From the NCBI RefSeq assembly GCF_025345565.1, contig NZ_CP054475.1, positions 2,696,448 through 2,760,447 on the forward strand: DNA of 64,000 nucleotides. Reading direction: 5' to 3'. The translations under genes and the position numbers were made by a program. Shown here piece by piece: positions 54,024 through 64,000 of this stretch. The first letter of the stretch is position 1; each line of letters starts with the position of its first letter. This DNA is from Thalassolituus hydrocarboniclasticus. Its GTDB lineage: Bacteria; Pseudomonadota; Gammaproteobacteria; Pseudomonadales; Oceanobacteraceae. The notes under the pieces were generated by a model. The model did not search any database, was not told the origin of the DNA, and worked only from the letters and a program-made list of their open reading frames with translations.

Positions 54024-54711
54024 TCACCACGCGGCGCTAACAACACCGGGGCTGCTGCGTTTATTGCAGCTGTCCAGTGTCAGCCTGCCGGTGGGTGGTT
54101 ACGCCTTTTCTCAGGGGCTGGAATACGCCGTGGAAAAAGGCTGGGTCAGTAATATGGCAAAGACCCGTGACTGGATTGCGCTGCAATTGCACGAAACCCA
54201 GGCGCTGATTGATTTACCGGTATTAAAAGGTGCGATGCAGGCGGTGACCGCAGCCAATGAAAAAGGCTGGGAAAGCTGGAACGATTTAATTCTGGCCAGC
54301 CGCGAAACCAGCGAATTACGCCTTACCGATACCGCCATGGGCGAGGCTCTGGTGCGTTTATTAAAGCAGCTGGACGTTAAGCTGCCGCGCTATGCCAGTG
54401 AGGCCGAAGGCGATGTCAGCTTTGTTGCACTGTATGCCTATCCGGCGGTGCAGTGGCAGATTCCGTTTGCTGCCGCCGCCACCGGTCTGACCTTTGCCTG
54501 GCTGGAAAATCAGATTGCCGCCGCCACCAAGCTGGTACCGCTGGGCCAGACTCAGGCGCAGCAATTATTAAGTGATTTACAGACGCTGATTCCGGCCACT
54601 ATCCGCACTGCAGAAGACGTGGATGAAGCAGAAATTGGCGGCTCGTTACCGGCATTAGCCATTGCCAGTGCGCAGCATGAAACGCAATACACGCGCCTGT
54701 TCCGATCATGA
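54013..54711 (+). CDS. ureF: Urease accessory protein UreF
   Basis: I place the start at ATG 54013 (MTTDHHAALTTPGLLRLLQL), 232 aa, inside the end of ureE; an upstream reading from 53839 translates the His-rich ureE tail in another frame. UreF motifs are LSSVSLPVGGYAFSQGLEYA and AAATGLTFAWLENQIAAATK. It activates the GTPase UreG within the UreDFG complex. The 11-bp overlap suggests translational coupling with ureE. Confidence 0.93.
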   Translation: MTTDHHAALTTPGLLRLLQLSSVSLPVGGYAFSQGLEYAVEKGWVSNMAKTRDWIALQLHETQALIDLPVLKGAMQAVTAANEKGWESWNDLILASRETSELRLTDTAMGEALVRLLKQLDVKLPRYASEAEGDVSFVALYAYPAVQWQIPFAAAATGLTFAWLENQIAAATKLVPLGQTQAQQLLSDLQTLIPATIRTAEDVDEAEIGGSLPALAIASAQHETQYTRLFRS

Positions 54712-54771
54712 GGGCTGGTTGCATTACATCATTAAAAATTTAAGCAAGACTCAGAATTACTGGAGAACAAA

Positions 54772-55413
54772 ATGAAAAAACAAACCTTACGCGTAGGTGT
54801 CGGTGGTCCGGTCGGCTCCGGTAAAACAGCATTATTACGCTCGCTCTGTTCTGCCCTGCGTGATCACTACAATATTGCGGTGGTAACCAACGATATTTAC
54901 ACCAAAGAAGATGCCGAATTCTTAACCCGTAACGAAGCGCTGTCAGCTGACCGCATCATGGGCGTGGAAACCGGAGGTTGTCCGCATACCGCGATCCGCG
55001 AAGATGCCTCGATGAACCTGGCGGCTATCGACGTATTAATGAAACGTCATGGTGATCTGGATGTGGTCTTTGTCGAAAGCGGCGGCGATAACCTGAGTGC
55101 GACGTTCAGCCCGGAATTATCCGACCTGACCATTTATGTGATCGACGTATCCGCCGGTGACAAAATTCCGCGTAAAGGTGGCCCCGGCATTACCCGCTCC
55201 GATTTACTGGTGATTAATAAAACCGACCTGGCGCCACTGGTGGGTGCCGATCTGGATGTGATGGACCGCGATGCGAAAAAAATGCGCGGTGAGCGTCCCT
55301 TTGTATTTTCTAACCTGAAAAAGGCGCAGGGGCTGGACGATATTATTCAGTTTATTGTGACCGAGGGGATGCTGGAGCAAAAAGAGATCCCACCCGCCAA
55401 GGCGGTCGTCTGA
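54772..55413 (+). CDS. ureG: Urease accessory GTPase UreG
   Basis: The 213-aa SIMIBI GTPase has the P-loop [13 protein letters not shown], metal/CPH motif [10 protein letters not shown], and [16 protein letters not shown]. It hydrolyses GTP during Ni insertion. Strong sequence identity to UreG from other proteobacteria is evident. ATG 54772 has GGAG upstream. It is 60 bp after ureF. Confidence 0.98.
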   Translation: MKKQTLRVGVGGPVGSGKTALLRSLCSALRDHYNIAVVTNDIYTKEDAEFLTRNEALSADRIMGVETGGCPHTAIREDASMNLAAIDVLMKRHGDLDVVFVESGGDNLSATFSPELSDLTIYVIDVSAGDKIPRKGGPGITRSDLLVINKTDLAPLVGADLDVMDRDAKKMRGERPFVFSNLKKAQGLDDIIQFIVTEGMLEQKEIPPAKAVV

Positions 55414-55430
55414 TCTGAGCTGCTGCACTG

Positions 55431-55450
55431 GACGTCTGACGTCTGACGTC
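55431..55450. repeat. Heptamer direct repeat GACGTCT (about three copies)
   Basis: Two full and one near-full copy of GACGTCT lie end to end just after ureG. It may be replication slippage and has no evident function. Confidence 0.6.
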
Positions 55451-55502
55451 CGGCGCGTTAACCTGAATTAAATTTTAAATATTTCCTCCCCAGGAGACTC
55501 TT

Positions 55503-56072
55503 ATGAAAAAAGTTCTGATCTCTGCCGCAGCCCTGCTGATGCCAGCCGCTGCTTTTGCTCATACCGGTCATGAAGTGTCTGGTTTTGCTGCCGGTGTGGC
55601 ACATCCTTTTACCGGGCTTGATCACCTGCTGGCGATGCTGGCAGTGGGTCTGTGGGCCGCACGCCAGAGTGGTACCGCCCGCTGGGCGACGCCACTGGCC
55701 TTTGTTGCCATGATGGCGGTGGGTGCTCTGGCCGGCGCCAGCAGCCTGCAGCTGCCGTTTACCGAACTGATGATTGCCGCCTCTGTGGTGGTGTTCGGTG
55801 GTCTGATTGCCTTTAACCTGAAACAAGGCGCTCTGGCCGGTGCATTGCTGGCCGGTGGTTTTGCCTTTTTCCACGGTTTTGCCCACGGTGTGGAAATGCC
55901 GGCGATGAGCACTCTGGCAACCTATGGCGCGGGCTTCCTGCTGGCCACCGCTGTTCTGCATGCAGCCGGTTATGCGCTGGCCGCCTTTGGTCACAGCAAA
56001 GCAGCTGATATCAGCCGTCGTGTGGCTGGTGCCGTTATCGCGCTGACCGGTATTGCTTTAGGCGCAGCCTGA
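55503..56072 (+). CDS. hupE: HupE/UreJ-family nickel permease-like protein
   Basis: The 189-aa protein has a signal-like first helix (about 1-20) and about six helices. HupE/UreJ hallmarks are HTGHEVSGFAAGVAHPFTGL and DHLLAMLAVGLWA, followed by a later FFHGFAHGVEMP. These proteins are thought to carry Ni or act with urease and hydrogenase assembly. It follows ureG by 89 bp and completes the urease cluster. AGGAG precedes ATG 55503. Confidence 0.92.
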   Translation: MKKVLISAAALLMPAAAFAHTGHEVSGFAAGVAHPFTGLDHLLAMLAVGLWAARQSGTARWATPLAFVAMMAVGALAGASSLQLPFTELMIAASVVVFGGLIAFNLKQGALAGALLAGGFAFFHGFAHGVEMPAMSTLATYGAGFLLATAVLHAAGYALAAFGHSKAADISRRVAGAVIALTGIALGAA

Positions 56073-56095
56073 GACCCGCTGCTGACTAAGCCTGC

Positions 56096-56127
56096 CGCCG
56101 TGAAAGCCAGCGACTGGTTTTCACGGC
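56096..56127 (+). terminator. Hairpin after hupE
   Basis: The arms CGCCGTGAAA and TTTCACGGCG are separated by 12 bases, 24 bp past the hupE stop codon. There is no long T-run, so termination by this hairpin is probable but not certain. Confidence 0.6.
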
Positions 56128-56234
56128 GTAAGGTCCTGCTGATCATTTATTGATCTGAGTCGTGACCATGCCTCCGCCATAGCGCTACAGTGAACGGGTA
56201 TCACCTGTGTTTGCAGCCCTTAAAGGAGGCTCCC

Positions 56235-56624
56235 ATGAAAACACGCTATATTGCCCTGCCCGTCTTGTCCGTCTTATTTTCCGCATCATTTTTACTGAGC
56301 ACTGGTGCTCAGGCCGCCGATGTTCCTGCCCGTGGGCCTATGGCCTTCAGCGATTACGACACCGATAAAAACGGCAGTATTTCTGAAGCCGAATTCAATG
56401 CCGCCCATGACAAACGCATGCAAAATAACTCTGCCGCCGGTATGCCGATGAAAGGCGCCGCTAAACGCCCTATGTTCAGCCAGTTTGATAGCAATAACGA
56501 TGGCAAGCTGAGCGCCGAGGAGCTGAAGAATGGCCAGATGCATCATCAGCAGGAAATGATGGATATGCGTAAAGATCAAATGATGAATATGCAGAACATG
56601 CATAAGAAAAATATGCAGCAATAG
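56235..56624 (+). CDS. Secreted EF-hand protein with Met-rich tail
   Basis: The start is ATG 56235 with AAAGGAGG six bases upstream, giving 129 aa. A signal peptide of about 28 residues (ending AQAADV) is followed by two EF-hand loops, DYDTDKNGSISEAEF and QFDSNNDGKLSAEEL. The last 30 residues are a Met/Gln/His-rich helix (HHQQEMMDMRKDQM, NMQNMHKKNMQQ). The protein is probably periplasmic, binding calcium, and the tail could bind copper or another soft metal (inference). No known partner. Confidence 0.8.
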   Translation: MKTRYIALPVLSVLFSASFLLSTGAQAADVPARGPMAFSDYDTDKNGSISEAEFNAAHDKRMQNNSAAGMPMKGAAKRPMFSQFDSNNDGKLSAEELKNGQMHHQQEMMDMRKDQMMNMQNMHKKNMQQ

Positions 56625-56631
56625 TTCGCAG

Positions 56632-56656
56632 GCAGGCGGCGTATTACGTCGCCTGC
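56632..56656 (+). terminator. Hairpin after the EF-hand gene
   Basis: The arms GCAGGCG and CGCCTGC are separated by 11 bases just after the stop codon. No T-run follows. Confidence 0.5.
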
Positions 56657-56775
56657 ATTAATCACCGTATCAGACCCGGACAGCCTGGTTATTCAGCTGA
56701 CACATAAGTGAACAGCCAGCGGGCAGAAAAAGCGTTACACTGCCGCTATTATTTCAACTGCCGCGACACGCAACG

Positions 56776-57447
56776 ATGCCTCAGCCTCAGAATGGCGATC
56801 CTTCCGCAAGCCACCAGCCACCGCTTTCTGCACATGAGTTACGGCCATCCTTTGTCCGTCTCGACCAGTATATTCCTGACATTCTGATCGACCTGAAATA
56901 CGCCGGTTGCGATAACTTTATTGGCGCGGTGGTGGATGGTTACCAGCAGGCCTGTGCATTGCTCAGCCGTCCGGCGGCAGAAGCTCTGGCCAATGTGGCA
57001 GCCGAATTACGTCAGCAAAACCTGCGCTTAAAAATCTTTGATGCTTATCGCCCGCAACGCGCGGTCGACCATTTTTTACGCTGGGCCAGCAGTGCCGAAG
57101 ACTTGCGCACCAAAGAGCGTTTTTATCCGGCGCTGGAAAAGCCGCAACTGTTTGAGCAGGGTTACTTATTCAGCCACTCCTCACACTCACGCGGCAGTAC
57201 CGCCGACCTGACCCTGACCGACAACGACGGTCGGGAGCTGGATATGGGTACCATCTTTGATTTCTTTGGCCCGCAGTCCTGGCCGGAGTCGGCGGACGTC
57301 AGCCCCCATCAGCGCGCCAACCGCGATTTACTGCAGAGCGTTATGCGTCGCCACGGTTTTACAGGTGTGCGGGAAGAGTGGTGGCACTTTACCCTTGCCG
57401 ATGAACCCTACCCCGATCAGTATTTTGATTTTTTGCCTTGGGAATAA
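56776..57447 (+). CDS. ddpX: D-alanyl-D-alanine dipeptidase (VanX/DdpX type)
   Basis: The 223-aa Zn enzyme hydrolyses D-Ala-D-Ala. The VanX signatures are all present: substrate Arg in FDAYRPQRAV (Arg92), Zn ligands His137 and Asp144 in SSHSRGSTADLTL, and the catalytic Glu201 and third ligand His204 in EEWWHFTL. No signal peptide is visible, so the protein is cytosolic, as in E. coli DdpX. It may recycle D-Ala-D-Ala from peptidoglycan. No van genes are present. Confidence 0.93.
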   Translation: MPQPQNGDPSASHQPPLSAHELRPSFVRLDQYIPDILIDLKYAGCDNFIGAVVDGYQQACALLSRPAAEALANVAAELRQQNLRLKIFDAYRPQRAVDHFLRWASSAEDLRTKERFYPALEKPQLFEQGYLFSHSSHSRGSTADLTLTDNDGRELDMGTIFDFFGPQSWPESADVSPHQRANRDLLQSVMRRHGFTGVREEWWHFTLADEPYPDQYFDFLPWE

Positions 57448-57621
57448 AACTCCGCCCATACCTCATACGGCCATAAAAAGCAGCTGGATGACAAAAACAA
57501 TTCTGCCTTATACCTGCGGTTATTACCGTAGTTATACCTAGGGCTAAGTATTATAAACCCGACTGGCGGCAGCCCGCGCCACGCAGTATGCTGAACCATT
57601 GCCATTAATAAAGGTAGGGCT

Positions 57622-58980
57622 ATGCTCTCTTCCGCTTTTTTCCGGCGCTGGCGCGGACCACTGATTTTAACGGCCGATATTCTGCTGTTTGTGCTGCTGC
57701 TCAAAACCCTGCCCTTTGCTCCGGCGGTGGTTACCGGGCTGAGTATTCTGGTGTTTATTGCTGTGCTGTGGCTGACCGAAGCCATTCATGTATCGGTAAC
57801 CGCATTACTGGTCCCCATTCTGGCCGTCGGTTTCGGCATCTTTAAAACACCTCAGGCACTGAGTAACTTTGCCGACCCTATTATCTTTTTGTTTCTTGGT
57901 GGCTTTGCTCTGGCTTCAGCACTGCATGCTCAGGAGCTTGACCGCGCCATCGCCAATAAAGTACTGAATATTGCCCGTGGCCGTCTGGCCATTGCGGTGC
58001 TGATGATGTTTGCCGTATCGGCTGGCCTGTCGATGTGGGTCAGTAACACTGCTACGGCGGCCATGATGTTGCCGTTGGTGCTGGGTATGCTCAGCCAGCT
58101 TGACCGAGAAAAACATCACCGCACCTACGTATTTACCCTGCTCGGCGTTGCCTACTGCGCCAGTATTGGCGGTATCGCTACTCTGGTTGGCAGCCCGCCG
58201 AATGCCATTGCTGCAGCACAGAATGGCATGACATTTGTCGATTGGATGAAACTGGCGCTGCCGGTGACGCTGGTTCTGCTTCCGGTTGCTGTCGGCGTAC
58301 TGTACTGGGTACTAAAACCCGATCTGAAACAACGCTTCAGCGTGCAGAAAAGTACTCTGGTCTGGGATAACAATAAACGTATTACCCTCGCCATTTTTGT
58401 CATCACCGTATTGTGCTGGATTTTCAGTGCTCCGCTGAATGCCTGGCTCGGCAAATTTGCATCCTTTGACAGTATTATTGGTATCAGCGCCATTATTGCA
58501 CTGGCCACCAGTGGCGTGGTGAGCTGGAAAGATATTGAAAAAACCACCGACTGGAGTGTGCTGTTATTGTTCGGTGGCGGTCTGTGCCTCAGTGCCATTT
58601 TAAAAGCCACCGGCACCAGTGAATTTCTGGCGCACAGTATTGGCGATTTTCTGCACTCCGGCGGCACTCTCGTAGCACTGCTGAGTATTGTGACCTTTGT
58701 GGTGTTTCTTACCGAGTTTGCCAGCAACACCGCCAGCGCCGCACTGTTAGTACCGGTATTTGCGGCCATTGCCGACAGCCTGGGTGTATCACCGGTTATT
58801 CTGTCGGCGCTGATTGCCATCGCCGCCTCCTGTGCCTTTATGCTGCCGGTCGCCACACCACCCAATGCCATCGTATTCGGCAGCGGTTATGTGCAGCAAA
58901 GTGAAATGATGCGCGTGGGTATCTGGCTGAATCTGGCCTGCATTATTGTGCTGACCCTGTTTGCCTGGTTGTTCTGGTAA
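57622..58980 (+). CDS. SLC13/DASS-family anion:sodium symporter
   Basis: The 452-aa inner-membrane protein has about 12 hydrophobic segments. The DASS signature motifs are [51 protein letters not shown] and the second repeat [18 protein letters not shown] and [17 protein letters not shown]. Substrates of this family are dicarboxylates or sulfate. AAGG precedes ATG 57622. It stands alone before a strong terminator. Confidence 0.92.
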   Translation: MLSSAFFRRWRGPLILTADILLFVLLLKTLPFAPAVVTGLSILVFIAVLWLTEAIHVSVTALLVPILAVGFGIFKTPQALSNFADPIIFLFLGGFALASALHAQELDRAIANKVLNIARGRLAIAVLMMFAVSAGLSMWVSNTATAAMMLPLVLGMLSQLDREKHHRTYVFTLLGVAYCASIGGIATLVGSPPNAIAAAQNGMTFVDWMKLALPVTLVLLPVAVGVLYWVLKPDLKQRFSVQKSTLVWDNNKRITLAIFVITVLCWIFSAPLNAWLGKFASFDSIIGISAIIALATSGVVSWKDIEKTTDWSVLLLFGGGLCLSAILKATGTSEFLAHSIGDFLHSGGTLVALLSIVTFVVFLTEFASNTASAALLVPVFAAIADSLGVSPVILSALIAIAASCAFMLPVATPPNAIVFGSGYVQQSEMMRVGIWLNLACIIVLTLFAWLFW

Positions 58981-59007
58981 AGAGGAGTTTCTCAGCGAAA
59001 CGCGCAT

Positions 59008-59045
59008 AAAAAAACGGCTGAGGTTTTACTCAGCCGTTTTTTATT
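59008..59045. terminator. Bidirectional intrinsic terminator
   Basis: The hairpin AAAACGGCTGAG-GTTTTA-CTCAGCCGTTTT has A/T tracts on both sides between the convergent SLC13 and hemerythrin genes. Confidence 0.95.
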
Positions 59046-59052
59046 TCGCCGC

Positions 59053-59523
59053 TCAGGCGTTGGAGGTAGTGTTGCCGAAAATCCGCTTTAATGCCGAATT
59101 AATCCAGCCTGCTTCACGCTTCAGCACTTTTTTTACCACCGGCACATAATCGACATCCTCGTGGCGGATATGCTGAATAAGCCACGCCATTAATGACGTA
59201 CGCACCCGGCGGGCAATACCAAACGGATCGCGGCCGCTGGTCAGCTCTTCCTGCATACGCGCAATTTTATCTTCGAAGCGGCGATGCACCATCTGGTGCG
59301 CGCTCAGCAAAACATAACCCGCCTGATTCATTAACTGCTCTTCAAACACAAAATGATCCAGGGTGTAGTCACGCAGGCGCTCCATAACGTCGAAAACCTC
59401 ATCCACGTTTTCAGAGCTGATCGCTCGTGTCAGATCATTGATGTAATACACAATCTGGCGATGCTGGGCATCAATCACTTCAATTCCCAGATTCAGGTCA
59501 GCGGTCCACTCATACATTTCCAT
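59053..59523 (-). CDS. Bacteriohemerythrin
   Basis: The 156-aa cytosolic four-helix protein has all the di-iron ligands in place: H21, H57, E61, H76, H80, H118 and D123 (AQHRQIVYYI, DHFVFEEQLM, LIQHIRHED). It binds oxygen reversibly and is often linked to microaerobic or chemotactic behaviour. It is convergent with the SLC13 gene. A separate hemerythrin lies at 30490-30912. Confidence 0.95.
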   Translation of the reverse strand: MEMYEWTADLNLGIEVIDAQHRQIVYYINDLTRAISSENVDEVFDVMERLRDYTLDHFVFEEQLMNQAGYVLLSAHQMVHRRFEDKIARMQEELTSGRDPFGIARRVRTSLMAWLIQHIRHEDVDYVPVVKKVLKREAGWINSALKRIFGNTTSNA

Positions 59524-59787
59524 AGCCGGAACATCCTTTCGCTGTTGTTTTTATTAATATACTCCGGCGAGTCTAGTTAAATGGCCTGATCTGAAATTGA
59601 TCTGAATCAATTCCCACACACTTTGAAAGGTCAAATTCACGCAAAATACAACGTCCATCACATTTACGATTCCTGCCAATTCCGTGCATGACGACCCCCT
59701 CTCACTGCCCTATGATGCATGCCTGAAAATGGCTTTTCTGCAGAAACCTATGCAGAAAGAGCCGCATAAAAATACAACGAGGATACT

Positions 59788-60648
59788 ATGAAAGCCTTCT
59801 GGACCCTGTTCACCGCCCTGATGCTTACCTTCGGACTTGCCAGCACCGCGGATGCCGCACGCTTTGGCTCCGGTGGTTTTGGCAAATCCAAAGCTGTGCC
59901 TTTCCAACAGAAAAAAGCCACTCCGGATCAGACCCAGAAACAGCAGCCAGCCAACAGCGCCCGTCCGGGCAGCGGTCTGGGTAAAGGCTTGCTGGGTGGT
60001 TTACTGGCCGGTGGCCTGTTCGCCTACCTGCTGGGCAGCGGCGCCTTTGAAGGCATTCAGATGATGGATATTCTGCTGCTGGCGCTGGTTGGTTTTGTTC
60101 TGTTCAAGCTGTTGCGTGGCCGCGCCGCTCAGCACAATGCGCCACAGAGTGCTTATTCCGCTGCCGGCAATGCTGCTCAGCAACGTCAGAGCTTCGATAT
60201 GGGTAATCTCGCCGACAACGGTGCTGCTGCCACTTCTGGCAACAGCGCCGCTTTTGCTGCCGAAGCCAGCATTGATCTGCCAGCCGGTTTTGATCAGCAG
60301 GCCTTTATCGACGGTGCCTTACAGCACTACCGTGAAGTACAGGAAGCCTGGAATCAGGGCAACCTCGATACCATTGCTGAATACGTCAGCCCGGGCCTGT
60401 ATGCCGCCCTCGCCAACCAGCGCAACCGTATGATGGTGCCACCACAAACCGAAGTGCTGGATTTAAGCGCCGAAATCGTCGCCGCCGGTCAGGCCGGAGA
60501 CACCGCCGAAATCAGCCTGCTGTTTAAAGGCCGCGTACGCGACCTGCTGGAAAAATCCGAAGACGGTATTTTTGATATCTGGCATCTGGAGCGTGATCTG
60601 AGCAAAGACAACGCGCCATGGCTGATCGTGGGCATTCAGGCCGAATAA
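59788..60648 (+). CDS. Tim44-like domain protein
   Basis: The 286-aa protein has a signal peptide (about 1-23), a low-complexity Gly/Gln segment, hydrophobic segments near 68-90 (LLGGLLAGGLFAYLLGSGAF and MMDILLLALVGFVLF) and a C-terminal Tim44-like domain (about 160-286; FIDGALQHYREVQEAWNQGN). It is probably anchored in the inner membrane with a periplasmic or cytosolic domain. Function is unclear in bacteria. GAGG precedes ATG 59788. Confidence 0.88.
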   Translation: MKAFWTLFTALMLTFGLASTADAARFGSGGFGKSKAVPFQQKKATPDQTQKQQPANSARPGSGLGKGLLGGLLAGGLFAYLLGSGAFEGIQMMDILLLALVGFVLFKLLRGRAAQHNAPQSAYSAAGNAAQQRQSFDMGNLADNGAAATSGNSAAFAAEASIDLPAGFDQQAFIDGALQHYREVQEAWNQGNLDTIAEYVSPGLYAALANQRNRMMVPPQTEVLDLSAEIVAAGQAGDTAEISLLFKGRVRDLLEKSEDGIFDIWHLERDLSKDNAPWLIVGIQAE

Positions 60649-60674
60649 AACGGCCGGTTTTCCTTTCATCTGCT

Positions 60675-60717
60675 TTAACGCAACAGGGCAGCACAATGTG
60701 CTGCCCTGTTGCGTTAA
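60675..60717. repeat. 43-bp perfect palindrome bounded by TTAA
   Basis: Two 20-bp arms (TTAACGCAACAGGGCAGCAC and its complement) flank AAT. It lies between two convergent genes and is far longer than an ordinary terminator. It may act as a bidirectional terminator or be a remnant of a small mobile element. The TTAA ends match the MITE ends, but the rest of the arm does not. Confidence 0.7.
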
Positions 60718-60771
60718 GACCGCTATCAATCTTTTGGCGCTACCTTGGTGGGCAACCGCCTTCTGACAACC

Positions 60772-62818
<2,047 letters not shown>

Positions 62819-62867
62819 AGTTCGTGCCTTCTTTATTTAAAAATAAGCACCCGGCGGCCAACAAGAG

Positions 62868-63031
62868 TCTTACCAACATCCGTACCCGGCAGGTGTCTTT
62901 TTACGCACAGACAATTTGTCGGGCATAAAAAGAAGTCCGGTATTCACTCTTACCAAGAGGGTATTTTGGAACCGCGTTTATGCTGCTGTGTTGCGCACAG
63001 CCGATAAAGGCGTTTCCCTTCTTACCAAGAG
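62868..63031. repeat. Three copies of TCTTACCAA motif in leader of oxygenase operon
   Basis: TCTTACCAACAT (62868-62879), TCTTACCAAGAG (62948-62959) and TCTTACCAAGAG (63020-63031) are spaced 80 and 72 bp apart. The last two form short palindromes with arms CTCTT/AAGAG around the central bases. They lie in the roughly 330-bp leader region on the minus strand, and may be operators or RNA hairpins. Confidence 0.6.
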
Positions 63032-63072
63032 AATGGCGTCTTGGGCTCTTATGGTCTGGCTTCCATGCAGAC

Positions 63073-63092
63073 AGAGCGGCTAAAGCCGCTCT
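63073..63092. terminator. Hairpin between BMP gene and oxygenase leader
   Basis: AGAGCGGCT-TA-AGCCGCTCT-type stem (AGAGCGGC...GCCGCTCT) sits 60 bp past the BMP stop codon on the minus strand. No T-run is obvious, so it is a weak terminator call. Confidence 0.5.
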
Positions 63093-63149
63093 GCCGGAAC
63101 AATGACAGCAGGGCCTGTTAACACTAATTAAACAGGCCCAGGGTCAGTA

Positions 63150-64000
63150 TTATTTCGGGATAGTAGCGTCAATGCCTTCAACAAACCAGTTAACACCGGC
63201 AAGTTCGGTATCGGTCAGAGTGTGACCGGCAGGCACCACTTCTTTACCCTGGTTGTCTGTGATCGGACCTGTGAACGGATGGAATTCACCGGATTTGATT
63301 TTAGCCTGCATATCGTTCACGGCTTTCTTAACATCCGCTGGCAGGTTGTCGTTCATAGAAGCAACAGACAGCATATCTTCAGCGAAACCACCCCAGAAAT
63401 CCTGTGGTGCCCAGGTACCCGCTTTCACTTTCTCGATCACATCGATGTAGTGTGGTGCCCAGTCGTCACGGATAGAGAACATATGCGCAGTCGGAGCAAA
63501 CTTGCTCATGTCAGATGCCTGACCTACCGCTTTAACACCACGCTTTTCCGCAGCCATTAATGGCGCCGGAGAGTCAGTGTGCTGAATCAGTACGTCAACG
63601 CCCTGGTCGATCAGAGCATTAGCCGCTTCGCTTTCTTTAACCGGGTCGTACCAGGTGCTTACCCACATGATCTTGATTTTAACATCCGGATTTACGGCTT
63701 TAGCCGCCATATATACGGAGTTAATATCACGGATTACTTCAGGGATAGGGAACGATGCGATGTAACCGATGGTATTGGTTTTGGTCATCATACCGGCAGC
63801 AGTACCGGACAGGTAACGGCCTTCATAGGTACGCAGCGCATAGGTCGACATGTTTTTGCTGCGTTTGTAACCGGTAGCGTGTTCAAAAGTAACCTTAGGG
63901 AAACGCTTGGCCACTTTCTCAGTCGGGTTCATAAAACCGAATGAGGTGGTGAAGATAATATCATTGCCGCTCTGCGCCATCTGACGGATAACACGCTCAG
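63150..64000 (-). CDS. BMP/PnrA-family nucleoside-type binding protein (5' end outside window)
   Basis: A minus-strand frame, still open at the window edge, covers 283 codons; an internal ATG at 63980 is not the start, because ERVIRQ precedes it in frame. The Bmp-family signature is FTTSFGFMNPTEKVAKRFPK and FEHATGY, followed by YLSGTAAGMMTKTNTIGYIA and WVSTWYDPVKESEAANALID. These are periplasmic binding proteins of ABC importers for nucleosides or purines. It is just upstream of a deaminase and oxygenase on the same strand and so fits purine uptake. Confidence 0.9.
   Translation of the reverse strand, partial: ERVIRQMAQSGNDIIFTTSFGFMNPTEKVAKRFPKVTFEHATGYKRSKNMSTYALRTYEGRYLSGTAAGMMTKTNTIGYIASFPIPEVIRDINSVYMAAKAVNPDVKIKIMWVSTWYDPVKESEAANALIDQGVDVLIQHTDSPAPLMAAEKRGVKAVGQASDMSKFAPTAHMFSIRDDWAPHYIDVIEKVKAGTWAPQDFWGGFAEDMLSVASMNDNLPADVKKAVNDMQAKIKSGEFHPFTGPITDNQGKEVVPAGHTLTDTELAGVNWFVEGIDATIPK

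Overview
The window is chromosomal DNA from a Gram-negative gammaproteobacterium, most likely a marine Oceanospirillales-type organism (Thalassolituus/Oceanobacter-like; this placement is inference from gene content and protein style, not a search). Nearly all of it is dense single-copy coding sequence in short operons, with ordinary intrinsic terminators and a few TTG/GTG starts. No rRNA, tRNA, CRISPR array, prophage or transposase gene was found.

Layout. 1-4 kb: end of an unidentified gene, then a minus-strand trio (retropepsin-like zinc protease, inactive-transglutaminase membrane protein, ATP-grasp ligase). 4-9 kb: two complementary bacterioferritin subunits, a DUF2947-like protein, a PAS-PAS-GGEEF diguanylate cyclase, threonine synthase. 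9-14.5 kb: ArsR regulator/DUF3087 divergent from an SDR, TetR plus Old Yellow Enzyme, small membrane proteins, an EamA transporter. 14.6-22.1 kb: guanidine-I riboswitch followed by ABC permease, ATPase, two carboxyguanidine-deiminase-type proteins and a 1223-aa guanidine/urea carboxylase, with a 271-bp MITE inserted before the carboxylase. 22-34.8 kb: DUF1287, crotonase, a saccharopine-dehydrogenase-like/DUF2269/DoxX operon, AraC/AhpD pair, mutarotase, hemerythrin, LysR, two head-to-head phosphoribosyltransferases, a lone SBP and a TIGR02001-type outer-membrane protein. 35-42.9 kb: homoserine dehydrogenase, AlaC, double-ACT regulator, TSUP permease, pirin, EamA, nitroreductase/LysR. 43-44.4 kb: a second guanidine-I riboswitch heading a lone ABC substrate-binding protein. 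44.5-49.6 kb: metG, then a small accessory patch (lipoprotein, second MITE in inverted orientation, rluA, a gene remnant, a leucine-rich-repeat protein). 50-56 kb: complete urease cluster ureDABCEFG plus hupE/ureJ. 56-64 kb: EF-hand protein, D-Ala-D-Ala dipeptidase, SLC13 transporter, bacteriohemerythrin, Tim44-like protein, then a purine-related group (adenine/adenosine deaminase, 2-oxoglutarate-type oxygenase, BMP-family binding protein cut by the window end).

How it works together. The strongest theme is nitrogen scavenging. A guanidine uptake and degradation system is split into two transcription units 28 kb apart, each under its own guanidine-I riboswitch, and both have a sigma-54-like -24/-12 element upstream. 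The urease operon also carries a sigma-54-like promoter with NtrC-like palindromes upstream. Guanidine would be imported by the binding protein, permease and ATPase, carboxylated, deiminated to allophanate and then hydrolysed. The allophanate hydrolase is not in this window. The most unusual structural features are the MITE pair (271 bp, about 97% identical, 22-bp terminal inverted repeats, one copy inside the guanidine operon) and a 74-bp tandem duplication over the convergent stop codons of the carboxylase and DUF1287 genes.
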